Shown piece after piece: positions 7,279 to 10,579 of a DNA stretch of 10,579 nucleotides. Made by a program: the position numbers and the translations under genes. Location: positions 1 to 10,579 of the forward strand of contig CANKGM010000050.1 in NCBI GenBank assembly GCA_947481355.1. Direction: 5' to 3'. Numbering within the stretch: position 1 is the first letter of the stretch; each line of letters starts with the position of its first letter. Below the pieces are notes generated by a model. That model was not told the origin of the DNA and did no database searches. It was given only the letters and a program-made list of their open reading frames with translations. The DNA is from Chitinophagaceae bacterium (lineage in GTDB: Bacteria > Bacteroidota > Bacteroidia > Chitinophagales > Chitinophagaceae).

Positions 7279-8709
7279 CTAGATATCCTTAAGACTCAAT
7301 TTTACAACATTTTCAATATGATGTGTATGTGGAAACATATCTACTGTTTGAATGGCTGCAACCCTATATTTTTCAGATAATAGCTGCAGATCCCTTGCTT
7401 GAGTGGCAGGATTGCAGCTTACATATACTACAACAGGGGCCTCCATGTGTAAAATTTGATTTATAAGATCTTCATGCATACCAGCTCGAGGTGGATCAGT
7501 AATAATTACATCCGGCTTCCCATGAAGTTGGAAAAAGGCATCATTGCACACTGCAGCTGCATCACCAACAAAAAATGAAGCATTTTGAATTCCATTTATG
7601 GCTACATTTTCCTTTGCATCAGAAATTGCCTCATCAACCACTTCAACACCTATTACTTTTTGAGCTTGATCGCTTAAAAAAATTCCAATACTTCCAGTAC
7701 CACAATACAAATCATAAACCACCTCAGTTCCTTTCAAATCAGCGAAATCCTTGGTAATTTGATAAAGTTTTTCCGCTTGTTTAGTGTTCGTTTGAAAAAA
7801 TGATTTAGGACCAACCCTAAATTTCAATTTCCCTAATTGTTCTATAGCATAGGGCTGCCCATGATATAAAACGGGTGTTTGATCTTGCAAACTATCATTA
7901 AACTTTTTGTTGATAGTATAATACAGCGATGAAATTTGAGGAAATGTACTTCTTATAAAATCCATTAAGCCAATTCGAGTATCCTTTTCTTCTTCACCAA
8001 AAACGACATTAACCATTAGATCTCCTGTTGTGCACAAGCGAACCATTAAATTTCGAAGTAATCCGGTATGATTTCGAATATCATAAAAAGAAATAGCTTG
8101 CTCCAATGCGTATTGTCTAATAGCATTTCGAATTTCATTTGTTGGAGTTGCTTGTAAAAAACATTCTTCAATATCAATTACCTTATCAAATGAACCGGGC
8201 ACATGAAAACCCAGAGCAGGTATTGATGGAAGCCCACGTGGGCCATCAGCATGCATAGGCAATGCATCGATTTCCTCCTGCGTATAATATTTTTTTGAAC
8301 TGAAGGTGAACTCGAGTTTATTGCGGTAATAACGTGTTTCAGCAGAACCTACAATGGGCAGCATGTCAGGAAGTTCTATTTTCCCAATTCGCTTCATTTG
8401 ATCAGCTACTTCCTGATGCTTATATTCAAGCTGCTTTTCATAAGGCAGCATCTGCCATTTGCATCCTCCACACACTCCAAAATGGGCACAAAAAGGGGCG
8501 ACTCTATCTGCAGCAAAATGAGAAATTCTAATTGCCTTGCCTTCTGCCCAATCCTTTTTGCTTTTGGACAGTCTAACATCAACTATATCACCAGGTACAG
8601 CTCCTTCTATAAAAATCACCTTCCCCTCATGCCTAGCAATTGACTTTCCCCCAGCAGCATATCCATCGACATGAAGATTTTCTAATACTACATTTCTCAT
8701 TTTTCTCAT
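7279..8709 (-). CDS. rlmD: 23S rRNA (uracil-5-)-methyltransferase, RlmD/RumA type
   Basis: SAM-dependent enzyme that forms 5-methyluridine in 23S rRNA (position 1939 in E. coli for RlmD). Numbered from the ATG at 8707-8709 it has 476 residues: an N-terminal TRAM RNA-binding domain (about 5-65), a 4Fe-4S cluster motif CAHFGVCGGC (Cys74, Cys80, Cys83) with the distant fourth Cys183, an SAM-binding DLYCGTGSIG (333-342), DPPRAG (405-410), the catalytic Cys432 in YVSCNP, and the general base Glu466 in HIENV. The stretch between Cys83 and Cys183 is about 28 residues longer than in E. coli RumA. An upstream in-frame TTG (8728-8730) is rejected because it falls within a -7 box; a second ATG at 8698-8700 is also possible. 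Which uridine is modified (1939, 747 or both, as in RlmCD) cannot be told from sequence. Confidence 0.93.
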   Translation of the reverse strand: MRKMRNVVLENLHVDGYAAGGKSIARHEGKVIFIEGAVPGDIVDVRLSKSKKDWAEGKAIRISHFAADRVAPFCAHFGVCGGCKWQMLPYEKQLEYKHQEVADQMKRIGKIELPDMLPIVGSAETRYYRNKLEFTFSSKKYYTQEEIDALPMHADGPRGLPSIPALGFHVPGSFDKVIDIEECFLQATPTNEIRNAIRQYALEQAISFYDIRNHTGLLRNLMVRLCTTGDLMVNVVFGEEEKDTRIGLMDFIRSTFPQISSLYYTINKKFNDSLQDQTPVLYHGQPYAIEQLGKLKFRVGPKSFFQTNTKQAEKLYQITKDFADLKGTEVVYDLYCGTGSIGIFLSDQAQKVIGVEVVDEAISDAKENVAINGIQNASFFVGDAAAVCNDAFFQLHGKPDVIITDPPRAGMHEDLINQILHMEAPVVVYVSCNPATQARDLQLLSEKYRVAAIQTVDMFPHTHHIENVVKLSLKDI

Positions 8710-8727
8710 TGAGCCCAATTTGAAACA

Positions 8728-8735
8728 CAAAGGTA
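8728..8735 (-). promoter_or_regulatory. Bacteroidota-type -7 box for rlmD
   Basis: Minus-strand TACCTTTG matches TAnnTTTG exactly and ends 18 bases before the chosen ATG, the same distance as at cysS. No convincing -33 TTG is seen at 19-base spacing. It probably drives the minus-strand run that begins with rlmD. Confidence 0.5.
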
Positions 8736-8822
8736 AGAAAAGAGAAACTTAGGGTATACTTACGGTTAAACACCTTGAATCTTCATATTTTCTTAAATGT
8801 TTGTTGTGTTTCAGTATTACCC

Positions 8823-8852
8823 TTGACTATTCCACGTTTATTGATAATTTTA
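8823..8852 (+). promoter_or_regulatory. Candidate promoter for the thioredoxin-like gene
   Basis: TTG at 8823-8825, a 19-base spacer, then TAATTTTA at 8845-8852, one mismatch from TAnnTTTG. The box ends 16 bases before the ATG at 8869. This is the plus-strand half of the divergent region 8710-8868; I see no operator-like palindrome or riboswitch-like structure in the rest of that gap. Confidence 0.5.
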
Positions 8853-8868
8853 CAGAAATTAACACACC

Positions 8869-10329
8869 ATGCGATTTGTTATTTCCATTCTATTGATATC
8901 TACCATAGCGTTAAACCTTCCTGCCCAAAATATAAACCAAATTAAGCAGCCCACAGGTTACTCTATAAAAGCCAATATCAAGCCATTCAAAAGTGGATAC
9001 CTCTTCTTAGCATATCATTTTGGCACAAAACAATTCCTAATTGATTCTTCGAAAATAAATTCAGAGGGTCAGGCAATTTTTACAGGCAAAACAAAATTAC
9101 AAGGTGGCATTTATATGATTGTATTCCCTGAAAAAAATGGGTGGATAGAATGTCTATTAGATGAGCAACAACATTTCAGTGTAACTGCTGACACATCCAA
9201 TTTAGTCAAAAGCATTGTTTTTGCAGGCACATCAGACAACACCATCTTCAACGACTACCAAAAAAAATCAGTTGAAATTGGCGGGCAATTAACTCAATTG
9301 AAAAAAAGTCTGAATGAAGAAAAAGATGATGCCAATAAAAAAATCATAACTGATCAAATTTCTTCACTTTCCAAAGAGATTCAATTATACAGAGAAGACA
9401 TACAAAAAAAACACCCCAAATTATTACTGACTGCTATATTCAACTTATTAAAAGATCCGACTATTCCAGCAGCAAATCAACATCCTGGGGGAGTTTATGA
9501 TACCACATTTGCATATCAATACTACAAAAATCACTACTGGGATGGAATATCGTTCACCGATGACAGACTAATAAGAACCCCAGTACTACAGGTTAAATTT
9601 GATAAATATTACGACGAAGTGCTTCCTCAAATTCCAGATTCCATAAAAGAATACGCGGATAACATGTTGGCTGCATCTAAGTCTAATGAAGAAATGTTTA
9701 AATTTTTTCTATCTAGCCTTGCTGAAAAATATGTCAACCCAAAATTTATGGGGCAAGATGCAGTATTTGTTCACCTATTTGAAAAATATTTTCTTACGGG
9801 AAAAGCAGACTCATGGATGAATGAGAAGTATAAAAAATTCATATTTGATAGAGGTTACTCGATGATGTCTAACCTGTTAGGAATGAAAGCAGCTGAGCTA
9901 GCGATGATAGATACTCTAGGAAAAAACTTTTCCCTTTATGAAGTAAAGGCCCCATATACTGTACTCTGCTTTTGGGATCCTACATGCGGTCATTGTCAAC
10001 AAGAAGTTCCAAAAGTAGATTCAATCTTTCAGAAAAAATGGAAGGGAGAGGGCATAAAGTTGATTGGAATCATGACAGATGGGGGTAAAGAAAATTGGCT
10101 AAAATACATTCGAGAGCATAAACTTGTTGGATGGCAACATATTTACCAAACGGATGAAACCAAAGATGCCATATATAAAGCCAATAAACCAGGCTATAGA
10201 CAACTTTATGATATATATCAAACACCAATGATTTATTTACTGGATAAGGATAAAAATATACTCGCTAAAAAACTGACATACCTTCAAGTTGATGACCTTA
10301 TCGAATTCAAGAAAAAATCGGCCAAATAG
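8869..10329 (+). CDS. Secreted thioredoxin-like (TlpA-type) protein with DUF4369-like N-terminus
   Basis: This 486-residue protein is exported: residues 1-20 form a signal peptide (positively charged start, hydrophobic core, likely cut after LPAQ or between A19 and Q20). Residues about 30-120 form a beta-rich domain resembling DUF4369, common at the front of Bacteroidota TlpA-like proteins. Residues about 130-182 are charged, helical and probably coiled-coil, and a helical middle domain of unclear function follows (about 190-345). The C-terminal thioredoxin fold (about 350-480) carries the active-site motif CGHC (373-376) in FWDPTCGHCQQEVP and a cis-Pro at 453 in YQTPMIYLLD. It probably reduces or exchanges disulfides in the periplasm. 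The next gene starts 12 bases after the stop and encodes a secreted folding factor, which suggests a shared operon for envelope protein quality. Confidence 0.9.
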   Translation: MRFVISILLISTIALNLPAQNINQIKQPTGYSIKANIKPFKSGYLFLAYHFGTKQFLIDSSKINSEGQAIFTGKTKLQGGIYMIVFPEKNGWIECLLDEQQHFSVTADTSNLVKSIVFAGTSDNTIFNDYQKKSVEIGGQLTQLKKSLNEEKDDANKKIITDQISSLSKEIQLYREDIQKKHPKLLLTAIFNLLKDPTIPAANQHPGGVYDTTFAYQYYKNHYWDGISFTDDRLIRTPVLQVKFDKYYDEVLPQIPDSIKEYADNMLAASKSNEEMFKFFLSSLAEKYVNPKFMGQDAVFVHLFEKYFLTGKADSWMNEKYKKFIFDRGYSMMSNLLGMKAAELAMIDTLGKNFSLYEVKAPYTVLCFWDPTCGHCQQEVPKVDSIFQKKWKGEGIKLIGIMTDGGKENWLKYIREHKLVGWQHIYQTDETKDAIYKANKPGYRQLYDIYQTPMIYLLDKDKNILAKKLTYLQVDDLIEFKKKSAK

Positions 10330-10341
10330 CGGGTCTGTGAT

Positions 10342-10579
10342 ATGAGAAAAATACTCTTTTCAATTGCTTTTTTGAGCATAACCATATCAAGCGAAGCTCA
10401 AACACTTTTTAGCTATAGCAATCAAAACATTAGTAAAGATGAATTCTTAACCAACTTCAAAAAAAATAACCCTAGTCCGACTTACACTAAATTAGAACTA
10501 GAAAACTACTTGAATCTTTTTATTGCATTTAAACTAAAAGTAAAAGCGGCTTATGACGCTCATCTCGATACATTAACAA
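10342..10579 (+). CDS. SurA/parvulin-like peptidylprolyl isomerase (3' partial)
   Basis: The gene starts with ATG at 10342 and is open to the right edge; 79 codons are visible. Residues 1-20 look like a signal peptide ending in SSEAQ. The following stretch (LFSYSNQNISKDEF, then a conserved-looking NYLNLFIAFKLKVKAAYD near 56-73) matches the N-terminal chaperone segment of Bacteroidota PpiC/SurA-type isomerases. The parvulin domain itself would lie outside the window, so the enzyme activity is inferred from the N-terminus alone. It follows the thioredoxin-like gene by 12 bases on the same strand with no obvious promoter between, and is probably co-transcribed. The role would be helping outer-membrane or periplasmic proteins fold. 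Confidence 0.75.
   Translation, partial: MRKILFSIAFLSITISSEAQTLFSYSNQNISKDEFLTNFKKNNPSPTYTKLELENYLNLFIAFKLKVKAAYDAHLDTLT

Noticed and set aside
8736..8822. Riboswitch, small RNA or operator in the divergent intergenic region
   Set aside because: No stable stem, repeated motif or palindrome was visible by eye beyond the promoter boxes.

Overview
The window looks like chromosomal DNA from a low-GC member of the Bacteroidota, probably Chitinophagaceae or a close relative. The evidence is protein style (a DUF4369-type N-terminus joined to a thioredoxin domain, SurA-like chaperones, rhomboids with a C-terminal helical tail, a KMGKS-type cysteinyl-tRNA synthetase), the absence of clear Shine-Dalgarno sequences, and several promoter boxes of the Bacteroidota form TAnnTTTG. 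The family-level placement is inferred from resemblance and was not searched.

Layout: a plus-strand gene for a polytopic membrane protein with a C-terminal patatin-like lipase domain enters from the left edge with its 5' end cut off, and stops at 2147. It converges, across 39 bases, on a run of six minus-strand genes (8709 down to 2187). In transcription order these encode an RlmD-type 23S rRNA uracil methyltransferase, a canonical rhomboid protease, a second rhomboid paralogue that has lost catalytic residues, a membrane-anchored endonuclease/exonuclease/phosphatase-fold hydrolase, cysteinyl-tRNA synthetase, and an AlkA-like DNA glycosylase whose start overlaps the end of cysS. A 159-base divergent intergenic region (8710-8868) then separates these from a plus-strand pair: a secreted thioredoxin-like (TlpA-type) protein and the beginning of a SurA/parvulin-like peptidylprolyl isomerase that runs off the right edge.

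Functionally this is mostly core-genome material: RNA modification and translation (rlmD, cysS), DNA repair (the glycosylase), membrane and envelope biology (two rhomboids, the membrane-anchored phosphodiesterase-fold enzyme, the membrane patatin) and envelope protein folding and redox (thioredoxin-like protein plus isomerase). I see no mobile element, tRNA, rRNA, CRISPR array or phage gene, and no gene-free stretch above 300 bases. I do not see convincing evidence of a wholly new system. The observations most worth a second look are the catalytically degenerate rhomboid beside an intact one, and the shared short-leader promoter layout, which also corrects two annotated start codons.
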